DNA from: Granulicella sp. WH15
GTDB taxonomy: Bacteria; Acidobacteriota; Terriglobia; Terriglobales; Acidobacteriaceae
Reading direction: 5' to 3'
DNA length: 64,000 nt
Assembly: GCF_009914315.1 (NCBI RefSeq)
Contig: NZ_CP042596.1
Location: forward strand, 62,001 to 126,000
The notes beneath the pieces are model-generated. The model saw nothing but the letters and a program-made list of their open reading frames with translations. It made no database searches and was not told the DNA's origin. The position numbers and the translations under genes are program-made. Of this stretch, positions 47,129 through 58,465 are shown piece by piece. How positions within the stretch are numbered: position 1 is the first letter of the stretch; each line of letters opens with the position of its first letter.

Positions 47129-47924
47129 CGCTTCCGCCCTCGGCCAGCAGCCGGGCCGCGCGCGGCATATCGCAGCCCGTGGCCGCGACGATGATACGCT
47201 CGGCGCGATCGACCAGCTTCTCGTTGGTGGGCTGCACGTTGACCATCAGGTTGCCGAAGACCGCTCCCTGACGCACCATCACGCCGGTCGAGATCATGTT
47301 CAGCACCATCTTGGTCGCGGTTCCGGCCTTCATGCGGGTGGAGCCGGTGAGCACCTCCGGCCCGGTGACGACTTCGATGGAGTGGTCGGCGACGCGGCCC
47401 ATCTCCGAACCCGCGACGCAGGTCAGGGCGACGGTAAGACCTCCGAGCTGGCGGGCATACTCCAGCGCGCCGATGACGTAGGGCGTGCGGCCGCTGGCGG
47501 CGATCCCTACCAGCGAGTCGCCCGCGCCGAACCCAGCGGCGGCAAGGTCGCGTGCTCCCTCCTCCTTTGAGTCCTCGCTCTTTTCCGACGAGCGGCGCAG
47601 GGCGGAGTCGCCTCCCGCGATGAGGCCGACGAACAGCTCCGGCGAGACCGAGAAGGTCGGCGGGCACTCGCTGGCGTCGAGCACGCCCAGCCGCCCGCTG
47701 GTTCCGGCTCCGATGTAGAAGAGGCGTCCGCCTGTGGTGAAGCGTGCGGAGATGGCGTCGACGACCTGCGCGACGGTGGGCAGCGCGGCCCGGACGGTGG
47801 CGGCGACGGTGGCGTCCTCGTCGTTGACGACGGTGAGCAGATCGAGCGTGGATAGCTCGTCGAGCTGCTCGGAGCGCGGGTTGCGGGCTTCGGTGGAGAG
47901 GGCTGCGAGATCAGTACTGGCCAT
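47016..47924 (-). CDS. murQ: N-acetylmuramic acid 6-phosphate etherase MurQ
   Basis: The 302-residue protein has a SIS-domain signature RLFYIGAGTSGRLGVLDASECPPTF, a later GSTRMKAGTATKMVLNMIS stretch and the catalytic Glu/His context typical of MurQ. It cleaves the lactyl ether of MurNAc-6-P to GlcNAc-6-P during peptidoglycan recycling. AAAGGAAATC precedes the ATG. Its 3' end overlaps the cyclase ORF by 113 bases. Confidence 0.93.
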   Translation of the reverse strand: MASTDLAALSTEARNPRSEQLDELSTLDLLTVVNDEDATVAATVRAALPTVAQVVDAISARFTTGGRLFYIGAGTSGRLGVLDASECPPTFSVSPELFVGLIAGGDSALRRSSEKSEDSKEEGARDLAAAGFGAGDSLVGIAASGRTPYVIGALEYARQLGGLTVALTCVAGSEMGRVADHSIEVVTGPEVLTGSTRMKAGTATKMVLNMISTGVMVRQGAVFGNLMVNVQPTNEKLVDRAERIIVAATGCDMPRAARLLAEGGSVKIAIAMQMLGVDRAAAEQRLRTSSGRLRTILPAGKR

Positions 47925-47985
47925 GATTTCCTTTGACGACCGAGGTGCTCGGAAGATGGCTCATCATAACGCGGCAGCAAAGAAA

Positions 47986-48160
47986 CACGCGCAGCGTCCA
48001 AAACCGCACGAAGTGCCGCCCGCCTGGCGTAAGGGCGCTTTTGCTGTTGTCCTGCCGGATGGGCCCGCTACGCGCGGAGCGGGCGTTCACACGCCTTTTT
48101 AAAGCTTCGCGTGGACCTCCCGTTGGCCGGAAGAAAGAGCTCTACTTCCGGCCAACGAGA
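47986..48160. repeat. Intergenic hairpin repeat, copy 12
   Basis: Core complement, TGTCCTGCCGGA-like part (48052), stem GGCGT-TCAC-ACGCC-TTTTT (48082-48100), and a long hairpin (TTGGCCGGAAG with CTTCCGGCCAA) just before the SDR stop. The long-hairpin stem differs from other copies but remains fully paired. Confidence 0.8.
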
Positions 48161-48165
48161 AGTGC

Positions 48166-48927
48166 TCAATGGTGCGGATTCTGGGTGATGATGTCGTTGA
48201 ACTGGTTGACGAACGCAGCCTCATTCGGACCGGCGTTATTCCGCAGCGGCAGCACTCTCTGGACCAGAATCTCCTCCGCATCGGTCCCCAGCAACTGGAT
48301 CGTCTCGGCGATGTAATCCGCCAGCGGCATAGCCCGAGGATCGCTGGCCTGGTGCGTCCCCATCAGCTCCGTCTGGACGTACGGCGGGACGATCTCGATC
48401 ACCTTTACCGACGTGCCCTTCAGCTTGTACCGCTCGGAGAGCGTGTAGGAGTGCAGCGCCGCCTTGGTGGCCGAGTAGATCGCTGTCGGGGCCATCGGCG
48501 TGTAAGCTAGTCCCGAGGTCACGTTCATCACCGCCGCCGCGGGCTGTGCCTTCAGATGCTCGATGAGCGCGGAGGTCATCCGCACGGGGCCGAGCAGGTT
48601 CGTCGTCACGGTCGAGACCAGCACCTCATCGCTGACAGGAGCCGAGGCGTCGTCGATCTGCATGATGCCCGCGTTGTTGATGAGCACGTTCAGCGCGGGG
48701 AAGTCGGCGATCAGCTTGGCCGCGACCGCCGCGATGCTCGCCGGGTCTTCAATGTTCAGCTCCACGGACTGCATCCCCGGATTGGCCTCGGTCGTGGCGT
48801 CCAGGTGGGTCTTGCGGCGTCCCGAGATGATGACCTGGTTGCCCAGCTTGTGCAGCGCCTCGGCCAGAGCCCGGCCGATGCCGGAGCCGCCGCCCGTGAT
48901 AAAGATCGTATTTCCTGTCAGATTCAT
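48166..48927 (-). CDS. Short-chain dehydrogenase/reductase (DltE-like)
   Basis: The 253-residue SDR has TGGGSGIGRALAEALHKLG (cofactor), NNAGIM, catalytic Ser in VTSGLAY and Tyr-Lys in YSATKAALHSY. It reduces or oxidises an unknown alcohol or carbonyl using NAD(P). DltE-type naming is by general resemblance. Upstream starts at ATG 48927. Confidence 0.87.
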   Translation of the reverse strand: MNLTGNTIFITGGGSGIGRALAEALHKLGNQVIISGRRKTHLDATTEANPGMQSVELNIEDPASIAAVAAKLIADFPALNVLINNAGIMQIDDASAPVSDEVLVSTVTTNLLGPVRMTSALIEHLKAQPAAAVMNVTSGLAYTPMAPTAIYSATKAALHSYTLSERYKLKGTSVKVIEIVPPYVQTELMGTHQASDPRAMPLADYIAETIQLLGTDAEEILVQRVLPLRNNAGPNEAAFVNQFNDIITQNPHH

Positions 48928-49041
48928 GGAATAGCCTCGCAGGGGGCAGTGTACCCCCGAATAACACTATTTATAAGCAGCCCGATTAGAATAGAAACAA
49001 CAAGAAGAGATGAGCTTCAACCAAGGAAGATTCGCAAAGAG

Positions 49042-49995
49042 ATGACCGCAACCATGTCCACGATCAACGCCGCACTGCCCACCCAGGTCGCCGCCGCCGC
49101 TGCCTCCGCCGGTCTCACCGTCCTCTCGTCCGCGCCCGCGGTGGACTTCAACGGCAACCCGACGACGCGCTTCACGCTCGCCCTCGCGGCTTCTCCGGAA
49201 AAAACCCAGCAGCTTGAGCTCTCGCAGGGCTTCGACCTGAACGCGCAGCCCGGCAACCCCGACTTCGCCTCCTCCATCAAGCTCTTCTTCACCGAGGCCA
49301 CCACCCGCCTGCGCAATCCGCGCCCGGACACTTACCTGACCCTGCACGGCATTCCGCTCAGCTTCTCGCAGTTCTCCTGGCCCTTCCACGAGTCCAGCGC
49401 CGGTGCGGACACCTCGGTCGTCCACGGCCAGATCAACCTCGAAGACGGCGAGCCCAGCGTGCTGCACGCCAAGATCGCCGCAGCCATGACCCTGACCTTC
49501 CGCGAGATCGTCCCGGCGCCCGAGCAGCCATTTGCCGAGGCGTTCCTCTTCAACGCCGTGCGCAAGACGCTCGACCAGGGCCAGCTCGAGCTGGTGAAGT
49601 CGGGCAACCGCCAGCCGGTGCCGATCACGACGCGCTATTACTCGACCAAGCAGAAGAAGTATACCTTCAACGACACGACGGCGGCTGACCGCGAGACCTT
49701 CCTGATGGGCAAGACGTTCTGGCTCTCGGGTGTCCTCGGCAACGGCGAGCCGGTGTGGCTGCTGGACCCGCGCGACGCGCAGTACCTGAACACCACGCTG
49801 GCGGAGCTGAAGGCGTCGATCGAGGCGCTCATCAAAAAGGGCCTGATTCAACTGGCGCATGACCCGGCCTTCGCCACGCCCACGGCGGCTCTGATGGAGA
49901 AGAAGGCGGAGTATCAGGCTCATCTGGTCGAAGCGCTGGCCTTCATCAAGCCCAGCTTCAACGAAGACATGCGCGGCGGCCACACCAATATGTAA
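49042..49995 (+). CDS. Protein of unknown function, 317 residues
   Basis: From ATG 49042 (ATG 49054 is an alternative). No signal peptide. The N-terminus is a helical, Ala-rich segment (AALPTQVAAAAASAGLTVLSS), then a beta-rich body with SFSQFSWPFHESSAG, then a C-terminal helix set (LAELKASIEALIKKGLIQLAHDP) and a His/Met tail. It is not recognised by me. It is separated from the SDR gene by about 114 bases and followed by a repeat array. Confidence 0.7.
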   Translation: MTATMSTINAALPTQVAAAAASAGLTVLSSAPAVDFNGNPTTRFTLALAASPEKTQQLELSQGFDLNAQPGNPDFASSIKLFFTEATTRLRNPRPDTYLTLHGIPLSFSQFSWPFHESSAGADTSVVHGQINLEDGEPSVLHAKIAAAMTLTFREIVPAPEQPFAEAFLFNAVRKTLDQGQLELVKSGNRQPVPITTRYYSTKQKKYTFNDTTAADRETFLMGKTFWLSGVLGNGEPVWLLDPRDAQYLNTTLAELKASIEALIKKGLIQLAHDPAFATPTAALMEKKAEYQAHLVEALAFIKPSFNEDMRGGHTNM

Positions 49996-50004
49996 ACGCC
50001 AGAG

Positions 50005-50270
50005 GTGCCCTAACGCCGGGCGGCACCTCGTGCGGTTCTCGGGGTTGCACGGGTGAGTTGTCAGCAAAGGGCCTTCCGCTGGTCGGCAGCGAGCATTTTG
50101 TCTTTGCCGTTGCCTGTTTTCTTGGTTGTCATTCAGGAGCGAAGCGGAGGAATCTGCTTCTGCTTTTGTCCTTGTTGTTGCTCTTGCCGTTGCTTCGGGG
50201 GTAGGTCGGGGCTTTAGCCCCTGAGGTATGCTTTTTTCAAACCAGCAAAGACGCCCTGCCGGGACAGGTC
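50005..50270. repeat. Intergenic hairpin repeat, copy 13 (composite)
   Basis: Core, partial long hairpin and the CATTCAGGAGCGAAGCGGAG module, including GGGGCTTTAGCCCC (about 50208). It fills the 339-base gap before the glycosidase together with the 21-bp hairpin. Confidence 0.8.
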
Positions 50271-50279
50271 TTACCAATT

Positions 50280-50327
50280 CCTTATAGAGTAAAGGGGCTC
50301 CCACAAGAGCCCCTTTACTCTATAAGG
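50280..50327. promoter_or_regulatory. 21-bp perfect hairpin directly before the GH31 start
   Basis: Left arm 50280-50300, loop CCACAA, right arm 50307-50327, fully complementary. The right arm contains the ribosome-binding AAGG, 7 bases from ATG 50335. If transcribed, it could hide the site. It has no T-run, so it is not an ordinary terminator. Confidence 0.7.
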
Positions 50328-50334
50328 ACGGCAC

Positions 50335-52623
50335 ATGCACCCCTTCTCTTCGAAGCTGCTTCTGACCCTTGCCCTGCCCCTCGCGAGCCTGACCGCAACG
50401 GCCCAAACGAACGTCGCCGCCTCCCCGACTGCTCCGCGCCTCGAACCGACTGTCCCCGGCTTCGTGCGCGTGAACGCCGACTCCCTGGCCCTGACCGTGC
50501 CGGGCATGAAGACGCCGCCCAAGTTCGAGGCCGGACCGCTGTTGCTGCACGACTTCGACTTTAACGGCGAGCCGGTCGCTACCTCGAAGCTACACCTGCG
50601 CCAGCTCTCCCCCGGCGTCGTCGAGATCACCTCCGTCGCTCCCACCATCGGCTACTGGCGCTTCCGCATCCATGACGGCGGCAATTACTACGGCCTGGGC
50701 GAGCGCTTCGACACCCTGAACCACGCCCACACTGTCGTCCGCAACGCGGGGCTGGACCAGGCCGGGCCGAAGGGCGCAACCACCTACAAGCCGATCCCGT
50801 TCTTCATGTCCACCACCGGCTATGGGCTCTGGCTCGACACCACCGCCGAGGCCACCTTCGACATGAACGTCGCCCAGCAGGAGGAGATCACCATCGACGC
50901 CACCGCCGGACGGCTGCGCGTCGTGCTCTTCACCGGGCCGCGCTTTCCCGAGATCCTCGAGCACTTCACCGCGCTCGAAGGCCGCGCCGTGCTGCCGCCC
51001 TACTGGGCCTTCGCGCCGTGGAAGGCCCGCGACGTTCATCAGAACGACGCCGATGTGCTGGAGGATATCGACAAGACCCGCGCGCTGGGGCTGCCCGCCT
51101 CGGTCATCCTGATCGACTCGCCGTGGGCCTCGGGTTACAACAGCTACAAGTTCAACCCCAAGCAGTTCCACGACGTTCCGGGGATGATCCAGCACCTGCA
51201 CTCCGAGGGCTTCAAGCTGGTTCTCTGGCACACGGGCTGGATCAACAATAAGTCCGATGTGCCCAAGGAGGCGGGCTTCGCCGATAAGGTGGATCTGCTC
51301 TCGTCGAACTACGCCGAAGCCGCCAGCCAGGGCTTCTTCGTCAAGAACCCCGACGGCACACCGTGGGTAGGGCGCTGGTGGAAGGGCCAGGGGTCGCTGA
51401 TCGACTTCACCAACCCTCGCGCGAAGCAGTGGTGGCAGGACCAGTTGCGGCAGGTCATCAAGCAGGGAGCAGACGGCTTCAAGGACGACGACGCCGAGGG
51501 CAGCTTCGTCGGCGGGGCCGACCAGGTGAGGTTTGCCGACGGCACCGACCAGCGGTTGATGCGCAACAAGTATGCCGTACTCTACAACAACGCGGTCGAG
51601 GAGCTGGTCCAGAAGGACCTGAAGGGCAACGGCGTCCTCTTCGCCCGCTCGGCGACGGTGGGGGCCAACGGCATCGGCTTCCTGTGGGGCGGCGATAACG
51701 AGGCCAGCTTCAGCCCGGAGAACGGCCTGCCGACCGCGGTTACGGCTGGTCTGGGCGCGGGCCTCTCGGGGATGCCGCTGTGGTCGGCCGACCTGGGCGG
51801 CTACCTCGGCATCGCCGACACCCCCAACCAACAGCTACTGATGCGCTGGACCGAGTACGCCGCCTTCTCGCCCGTCATGGAGGTGATGAGCACGAAGAAC
51901 ATCTCGCCGTGGAACTTCGACGCCAACGCTGGAGGCACCAAGGCGCTCGATGCCTATAAACGCTACTCCATCCTGCACATGTCGATGTTCCCCTACCGCT
52001 ACGCCGCCGCGCAGGTCTCGGCCAAGACCGGAATCCCGATCCTGCGGGCTCTGGTGCTCGACTACCAGGACGACCAGCACGCCCGCGAGGCCAAGGACGA
52101 GTACCTCTTCGGGCCGGACCTGCTGGTCGCACCGGTGATCGACGAGAACGTCAGCCGCGTGGTCTACCTGCCGGAGGGCGAGTGGATCGACTTCTTCACC
52201 GGGGCAGCGGTCAAGGGCGGACAGAGCATCGTGGCCAACGCGCCGCTCGATGCGATCCCCGTCTACGCCCGCGCCGGAACCATCCTGCCCAAGATTCCCG
52301 AGGACGTGATGACGCTGGTGCCGCAGTCCGAGTCCGGCAACAGCAGCGTCAAGACGCTCGACAACCGCCGCGTCTACGAGCTGCTGGGACCGGCGGCGTC
52401 GAAGCCCACCAGCATCACGGACTTCGAGGGCCGGACACTGGTGCGGACGGGCGATACGCTCGACATCGTGGGAAGCGCGGCGGCGCGCATGATCGTGCGC
52501 TTCCGCTTCCAGCACCCGCGCAGCGTCACCTGTAACGGAGCACCTGTCTCGATCAAAAACGACGCCAACGGCCCCTACATCGAGTTTGACCACGCGGGGA
52601 GCAGCAAGATCACCTGGCAGTAG
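50335..52623 (+). CDS. Secreted GH31 alpha-glycosidase (alpha-xylosidase/glucosidase)
   Basis: The 762-residue protein has a signal peptide (LLLTLALPLASLTATAQ), an N-terminal beta domain and a TIM barrel of glycoside hydrolase family 31: WAFAPWKARDV, the nucleophile region GADGFKDDDAEGSF, the acid/base region near FLWGGDNEASF, then a C-terminal beta domain (GPDLLVAPVIDE). It would release glucose or xylose from oligosaccharides. Its ribosome site lies inside a hairpin. Confidence 0.87.
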   Translation: MHPFSSKLLLTLALPLASLTATAQTNVAASPTAPRLEPTVPGFVRVNADSLALTVPGMKTPPKFEAGPLLLHDFDFNGEPVATSKLHLRQLSPGVVEITSVAPTIGYWRFRIHDGGNYYGLGERFDTLNHAHTVVRNAGLDQAGPKGATTYKPIPFFMSTTGYGLWLDTTAEATFDMNVAQQEEITIDATAGRLRVVLFTGPRFPEILEHFTALEGRAVLPPYWAFAPWKARDVHQNDADVLEDIDKTRALGLPASVILIDSPWASGYNSYKFNPKQFHDVPGMIQHLHSEGFKLVLWHTGWINNKSDVPKEAGFADKVDLLSSNYAEAASQGFFVKNPDGTPWVGRWWKGQGSLIDFTNPRAKQWWQDQLRQVIKQGADGFKDDDAEGSFVGGADQVRFADGTDQRLMRNKYAVLYNNAVEELVQKDLKGNGVLFARSATVGANGIGFLWGGDNEASFSPENGLPTAVTAGLGAGLSGMPLWSADLGGYLGIADTPNQQLLMRWTEYAAFSPVMEVMSTKNISPWNFDANAGGTKALDAYKRYSILHMSMFPYRYAAAQVSAKTGIPILRALVLDYQDDQHAREAKDEYLFGPDLLVAPVIDENVSRVVYLPEGEWIDFFTGAAVKGGQSIVANAPLDAIPVYARAGTILPKIPEDVMTLVPQSESGNSSVKTLDNRRVYELLGPAASKPTSITDFEGRTLVRTGDTLDIVGSAAARMIVRFRFQHPRSVTCNGAPVSIKNDANGPYIEFDHAGSSKITWQ

Positions 52624-52625
52624 GG

Positions 52626-52720
52626 GTACTTCGTACCGTTCTCGGGGCGGCGTGGGTGAGTCATCGGCAAGGGGGGTCGGCAGCGAAGATTTTAAAACCG
52701 GCCCGGGGAGGCCCTTGCAC
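52626..52720. repeat. Intergenic hairpin repeat, copy 14 (degenerate)
   Basis: Core variant GGTAC-TTC-GTACC, the GGCGGCGTGGGTGAGT spacer and a truncated long hairpin. Both sides of the core stem changed together relative to GCAC/GTGC copies. Confidence 0.75.
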
Positions 52721-52812
52721 GACCTGCATCACCCCGGTCGGGATGGTAGTCTTTTGCTCAGATACATCCACCCCGCACGAGCAAGCACTGGATGAAAGGA
52801 AACGCTTTAGCG

Positions 52813-54024
52813 ATGGAGACCTCCCCCACCAAGCAGAAGCCGTTCGTGGTCGCCTTCAACCGGGACCGCGACTTCTACCAGGTTCCCCTGGCCCTCGAAG
52901 AGGGAGGCATGCTCGAGACGTTCATCACCGACCTCTACTCCAGCCCACAGAACGAGCGCATCTTTCCCAGCCTCAAACATCGCAAGATCGAAGGCCTTCC
53001 CCCCAGCCGGACGCGCAACAGCCTGAAGGCGCTGCTGTTGCAGGTCTTCGGCCCGCGCCTGGGGATGAAGCCGCTCGACCTCTGGTGGAAGGTGGACTCG
53101 GAGCTGGGCCGCCGCGCCGCCAACGAGGCCATCCGCACCGGCGCCGACCTCTTCCTCTACAGCCAGTACGCCTACGAGGCCTTCACCCACCCCAAACTCG
53201 CGGATCGTCGCCGCGTACTCTTCTGGGTCCACCCCCATCGCACCCTCATCGTCAACACGCTGGCCGAGGATCAGGAGCGCTTCCCCGAGTTCGCCTGGGC
53301 CGTCAAGGAGAACGTTCAGGAGGAGCGCAAGCAGGTACGCGAGGACGTCGAGCTGGAGCGGGCCGACCTGATCTTCTGCGCCAGCTCGTTCACCAAGCGC
53401 TCGCTGCTCTGCGCGGGCAAGGCCGCCGAGACCATCCACGTGGCTCCCTACGGCGCGACGCCCCAGAAGTCCTTCTCGGTGCCGCGCACCGGGCCTGAGT
53501 GCCGCTTCCTCTTCGTCGGGCAGGGCAGGCAGCGCAAGGGATTGCATCATCTGCTGATGGCGTGGAAGCGGCTCGCGCTGCCCAACGCCACCCTCACCCT
53601 CATCTGCTCGCACCTGGACGCGGCCCTGCAGCCCCACGTGACCCCCGACATCCGGGTCCGGTCGAATATCCCCAAGAACGAGCTGAACGCCGAGTTCGCC
53701 AACGCCCACGTCTTCATCATGCCGTCGCTGGTCGAGGGCTTCGGCCTCGTCTACCTCGAGGCGCTGGCGGCCGGCTGCTACGTGATCGGCACGGAGAACA
53801 CGGGGCTGCCCGATCTCGGGGTTCCGCCCGATCTCGCCAGCGTCGTCGATGCCGGGGGCATGGAGCAGATGATGCAGGCGCTCGAGGGAGCCTACCAGCG
53901 GCACTTCCGCGAGGGGCTGCCCCATGCGGAGATCGAGAAGTTCTCCGACGAGCTGCGCTGGAGCGGCTTCCGCGAGCGCATCCGCGAAGGGCTGGCCGCC
54001 TCCCTGGTGAGCGCCGGTTCTTAG
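52813..54024 (+). CDS. Glycosyltransferase family 4 protein
   Basis: About 403 residues from ATG 52813; ATG 52792 is an alternative. GT4-type GT-B fold: C-terminal CRFLFVGQGRQRKGLHHLL and the EGFGLVYLEALAAGCYVIGTENTGLPDL donor-sugar motif (E-x7-E). The N-terminus begins VVAFNRDRDFYQVPLALEEGG. It probably adds a sugar to a lipid or polysaccharide. No other glycan genes lie beside it. Confidence 0.85.
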   Translation: METSPTKQKPFVVAFNRDRDFYQVPLALEEGGMLETFITDLYSSPQNERIFPSLKHRKIEGLPPSRTRNSLKALLLQVFGPRLGMKPLDLWWKVDSELGRRAANEAIRTGADLFLYSQYAYEAFTHPKLADRRRVLFWVHPHRTLIVNTLAEDQERFPEFAWAVKENVQEERKQVREDVELERADLIFCASSFTKRSLLCAGKAAETIHVAPYGATPQKSFSVPRTGPECRFLFVGQGRQRKGLHHLLMAWKRLALPNATLTLICSHLDAALQPHVTPDIRVRSNIPKNELNAEFANAHVFIMPSLVEGFGLVYLEALAAGCYVIGTENTGLPDLGVPPDLASVVDAGGMEQMMQALEGAYQRHFREGLPHAEIEKFSDELRWSGFRERIREGLAASLVSAGS

Positions 54025-54593
54025 CCGCCGGACCTGTTTTCCTTGTTTTCCACAAACTTAATCCTCAACTGTGGATCGCTTTTTAGAAGCAAAAGCTTCC
54101 TCACATCGGGCAGTCAGCACTTGCGGTTGCCTGTTTTCTTGGTTGTCATTCAGGAGCGAAGCGGAGGAATCTGCTTCTGTCCTTGCTGTTGCTTCTGGGG
54201 CAGGTTCGGACTTTACTCCCGAGGCTTGCTTTCTTCAGAAACAACAGCAAAAGCGTCCTCACGCCGGACGGGCGGCACTTCGTGCAGTCTTGGACGCTTC
54301 GCGTGTTTCCACTCCCAATAGGAATCTTTTTCCAATCTGGAGCGTCTAAGAATATGGTATTCTGTGATTCGCTGGGGACGTGTGCCTCTGAATGCTCTGA
54401 CTTTCGCCAACGTGCACATAAAGTCACTGAGCTTGCCACCGCGGTCTAAACCGCACCTTATCTCCCGCGCCTTACGACACAACCAAGGGATAACTCCGCC
54501 TGCAAGTGACCTGGGACGACTAGAAGTGACCAGGTTTCGACTCCGGCAGAGCCTTCCCAAACAAAATTTTCTCCCGCAGGAGCGCGTTTAGCC
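54025..54593 (+). other. Long gap before rpoD: repeat array plus leader
   Basis: The first 280 bases hold repeat copy 15 (54086-54307: the CATTCAGGAGCGAAGCGGAG module, then the core). From about 54308 a repeat-free leader of about 285 bases leads to rpoD. It contains TTGCCA (54433-54438), a possible -10-like TTATCT (54458-54463) and a hairpin GCGGT-CTAA-ACCGC. TTTTCCACA and TGTGGAT near 54050 are DnaA-box-like but isolated. Confidence 0.5.
54086..54307. repeat. Intergenic hairpin repeat, copy 15
   Basis: CTTGGTTGTCATTCAGGAGC module followed by the GAGGCTTGCTTTCTTC part and the core (near 54280). Fifth-type module shared with copies 2, 11, 13 and 17. Confidence 0.8.
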
Positions 54594-56297
<1,704 letters not shown>

Positions 56298-56512
56298 AAA
56301 GCGCCCTAATGCCGGGCGGGCGGCACTTCGTGCGGTTCTCGGGGCGGTATGAGTGAGTAATCTTCAAGGGTCCTCCCGCTGGTCGGAAGCGAAATTCTCG
56401 TTTCCGACCAGCGGGAGGACCCTTGCTTTTTAAATCACCAAGACAAGGTATACGCGTCACGAAGTGACCGCCCCGCGCGTAGCGGGCCTGTCCGGCAGGA
56501 CAAGGTTTTTTC
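56298..56512. repeat. Intergenic hairpin repeat, copy 16
   Basis: Core, long hairpin with CCTCCCGCTGGTCGG (56372-56386) and CCGACCAGCGGGAGG (56404-56418), then GTCCGGCAGGACA. The stem carries GC where other copies have GT/AC; the partner strand changed too. Confidence 0.85.
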
Positions 56513-56541
56513 GGCTAATCTTTCTCTGACAGGGGGCGACA

Positions 56542-58179
56542 ATGCCGTTGGCGGGCAATTTACATACAGCAGAGACGGTCTTCCTCTTCCTGCTCGTGCT
56601 GGTTGCTCTCTTTGCCGCGCTGGCGCAGCGGCTTAAGATTCCCTATCCTATCGTGCTGGTGCTGGCGGGGCTGGGAATCAGCTTCGTCCCCAGCGTGCCG
56701 CGAATCCCCCTCGATCCGAACCTCATCTTCCTGGTTTTTCTGCCGCCGCTGCTCTACGCCTCGGCATGGAATACCAACCTCCGCGAGTTCCGCAAGAACC
56801 TCGTCACCATCGCGATGCTGGCGCTGGGGCTGGTGGCCTTCACGGTCTGGGGCGTCGCCGAGGTGGCCGACCGCTTCATCACCGCGCTGGACTGGAAGAG
56901 CGGCTTCCTGCTGGGCGCGGTCGTGGCCACGACGGACGCCATCGCCGCCGCCTCCATCGCCAAGTCCATCGGACTGCCGCAGGGCATCGTCGATATCCTC
57001 GAGGGCGAGAGCCTGGTCAACGACGCCACCGGCCTGCTGGCGCTGGAGTTCGGCCTGGGCCTGCTGCTGCGCAACGAGACCCCGACGGTTGCGGGCGGAG
57101 CCATCCGGCTCCTCTGGCTGCTGGGCGGCGGCGTGCTCGTGGGGCTGCTGCTGGGCGTGGTCATCGCCTGGCTGGAGCGCTGGGTGGACGACGGCCCGGT
57201 GGAGATGGTCGTCAGCGTCATCGCCCCCTACGCCGCCTACCTGGCGGGCGAGGGCATCCGCTCCTCCGGCGTCATCGCCGTGGTGACCTGCGGGCTCTAC
57301 CTGAGCCGCCGCAGCGCGCAGTTCTTCTCCCCGACGACACGTATCCAGATCCTCGGCGCATGGGACGCGCTGAACTTCATGCTGAACGGCCTGGTCTTCG
57401 TCCTGATCGGCCTGCAACTGCCCTATGTGATGACGGGCATCCGCAACGAGAGTTGGCCGACCCTGCTACAGTACGGCTCCGTCTTCAGCCTGGTGCTCAT
57501 CGTGCTGCGCCTCATCTGGATGTACCCGGCGTCGATCTTCGCCAGCTTCGTGCGCCGCAAGCTGCTGAAGCAGCCGGTCGAGCGTCCGCAGGGCCGGGAG
57601 ATCTTCGTGCTCGGCTGGACGGGGATGCGCGGCGTGGTGGCGCTGGCCGCGGCCATCAGCCTGCCGGAGACGCTGGGGGACGGCCGCGTCTTCGCGCAGC
57701 GCAACCTGATCGTCTTCCTCACTTTTTCGGTCATCCTGGTGACGCTGGTGGTGCAGGGGCTGAGCCTTCCGGCGCTGATCCGTCGGCTGGGGCTGGCCAA
57801 AACCCCGGGCGAGGGGCCGGACGGGGAGAAGGAGGAGCGGTACGCTCGGCGCGTCATGCTGCGGGCGGCCATCGAGCATCTGGAGGCGGGCGCTCGCGGC
57901 GGAACGAGCGGCGCAGCGGCCAGCGAGGCCGAGACACACGCCTATCGCGAGCTGCTGAACCGTTATCGCTACCGGCTGGAGGCGGTCCAGGGTGTTGGCC
58001 AGAACCTGCAAGGCGCGGGAGCCGCCCTGCAGCGGGGCAAGGAGCTTCAGTTGGACGCGTTGCGCATTGAACGGAGCACGCTGATCGAGCTGCGCGACAA
58101 CGAGACCATCGGCGACGACGTACTGCGCCATCTGGAGACCGAATTGGACCTCTCCGAAGCCCGCCTGACCACTCGCTAG
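56542..58179 (+). CDS. Na+/H+ antiporter, CPA1 family
   Basis: The 545-residue protein has about 12 helices with FLPPLLYASAWNTN, GAVVATTDAIAAASI (ion-binding Asp in TDA) and GESLVNDATGLLAL, all typical of CPA1/NhaP/NHE. A cytoplasmic C-terminal helical tail follows (about residues 430-545). It exports Na+ or K+ for H+, controlling pH. AGGGGGCGAC precedes the ATG. Adjacent to rpoD but separated by a repeat array. Confidence 0.9.
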   Translation: MPLAGNLHTAETVFLFLLVLVALFAALAQRLKIPYPIVLVLAGLGISFVPSVPRIPLDPNLIFLVFLPPLLYASAWNTNLREFRKNLVTIAMLALGLVAFTVWGVAEVADRFITALDWKSGFLLGAVVATTDAIAAASIAKSIGLPQGIVDILEGESLVNDATGLLALEFGLGLLLRNETPTVAGGAIRLLWLLGGGVLVGLLLGVVIAWLERWVDDGPVEMVVSVIAPYAAYLAGEGIRSSGVIAVVTCGLYLSRRSAQFFSPTTRIQILGAWDALNFMLNGLVFVLIGLQLPYVMTGIRNESWPTLLQYGSVFSLVLIVLRLIWMYPASIFASFVRRKLLKQPVERPQGREIFVLGWTGMRGVVALAAAISLPETLGDGRVFAQRNLIVFLTFSVILVTLVVQGLSLPALIRRLGLAKTPGEGPDGEKEERYARRVMLRAAIEHLEAGARGGTSGAAASEAETHAYRELLNRYRYRLEAVQGVGQNLQGAGAALQRGKELQLDALRIERSTLIELRDNETIGDDVLRHLETELDLSEARLTTR

Positions 58180-58188
58180 GCACTTCAC

Positions 58189-58415
58189 CACCAGAAAAAC
58201 ACGCGAAGCGTCCAAGACCGCACGAAGTGCCGCCCGCCCGGCGCAAGGGCGCATTTGCCGTTGTTTGTTTTTTGTCTGTTGCCGTTGCTTGTTTTCTTGG
58301 TTGTCATTCAGGAGCGAAGCGGAGGAATCTGCTTCTGCCTTTGCAGTTACCGTTGTTCTTGCTTCTGAGGTGGGTCAGGGCTTTAGCCCCCGAGGTATGC
58401 TTTCTTCTCCCGGCC
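58189..58415. repeat. Intergenic hairpin repeat, copy 17 (composite)
   Basis: Core complement, then the CATTCAGGAGCGAAGCGGAG module (58265-58410) with CAGGGCTTTAGCCCCCG. Located between the antiporter and the DinB-like gene. Confidence 0.82.
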
Positions 58416-58465
58416 CAGAAGAACAATCCACAGCCAATGGATAATATTGTGGAAAACGAGGAAAA

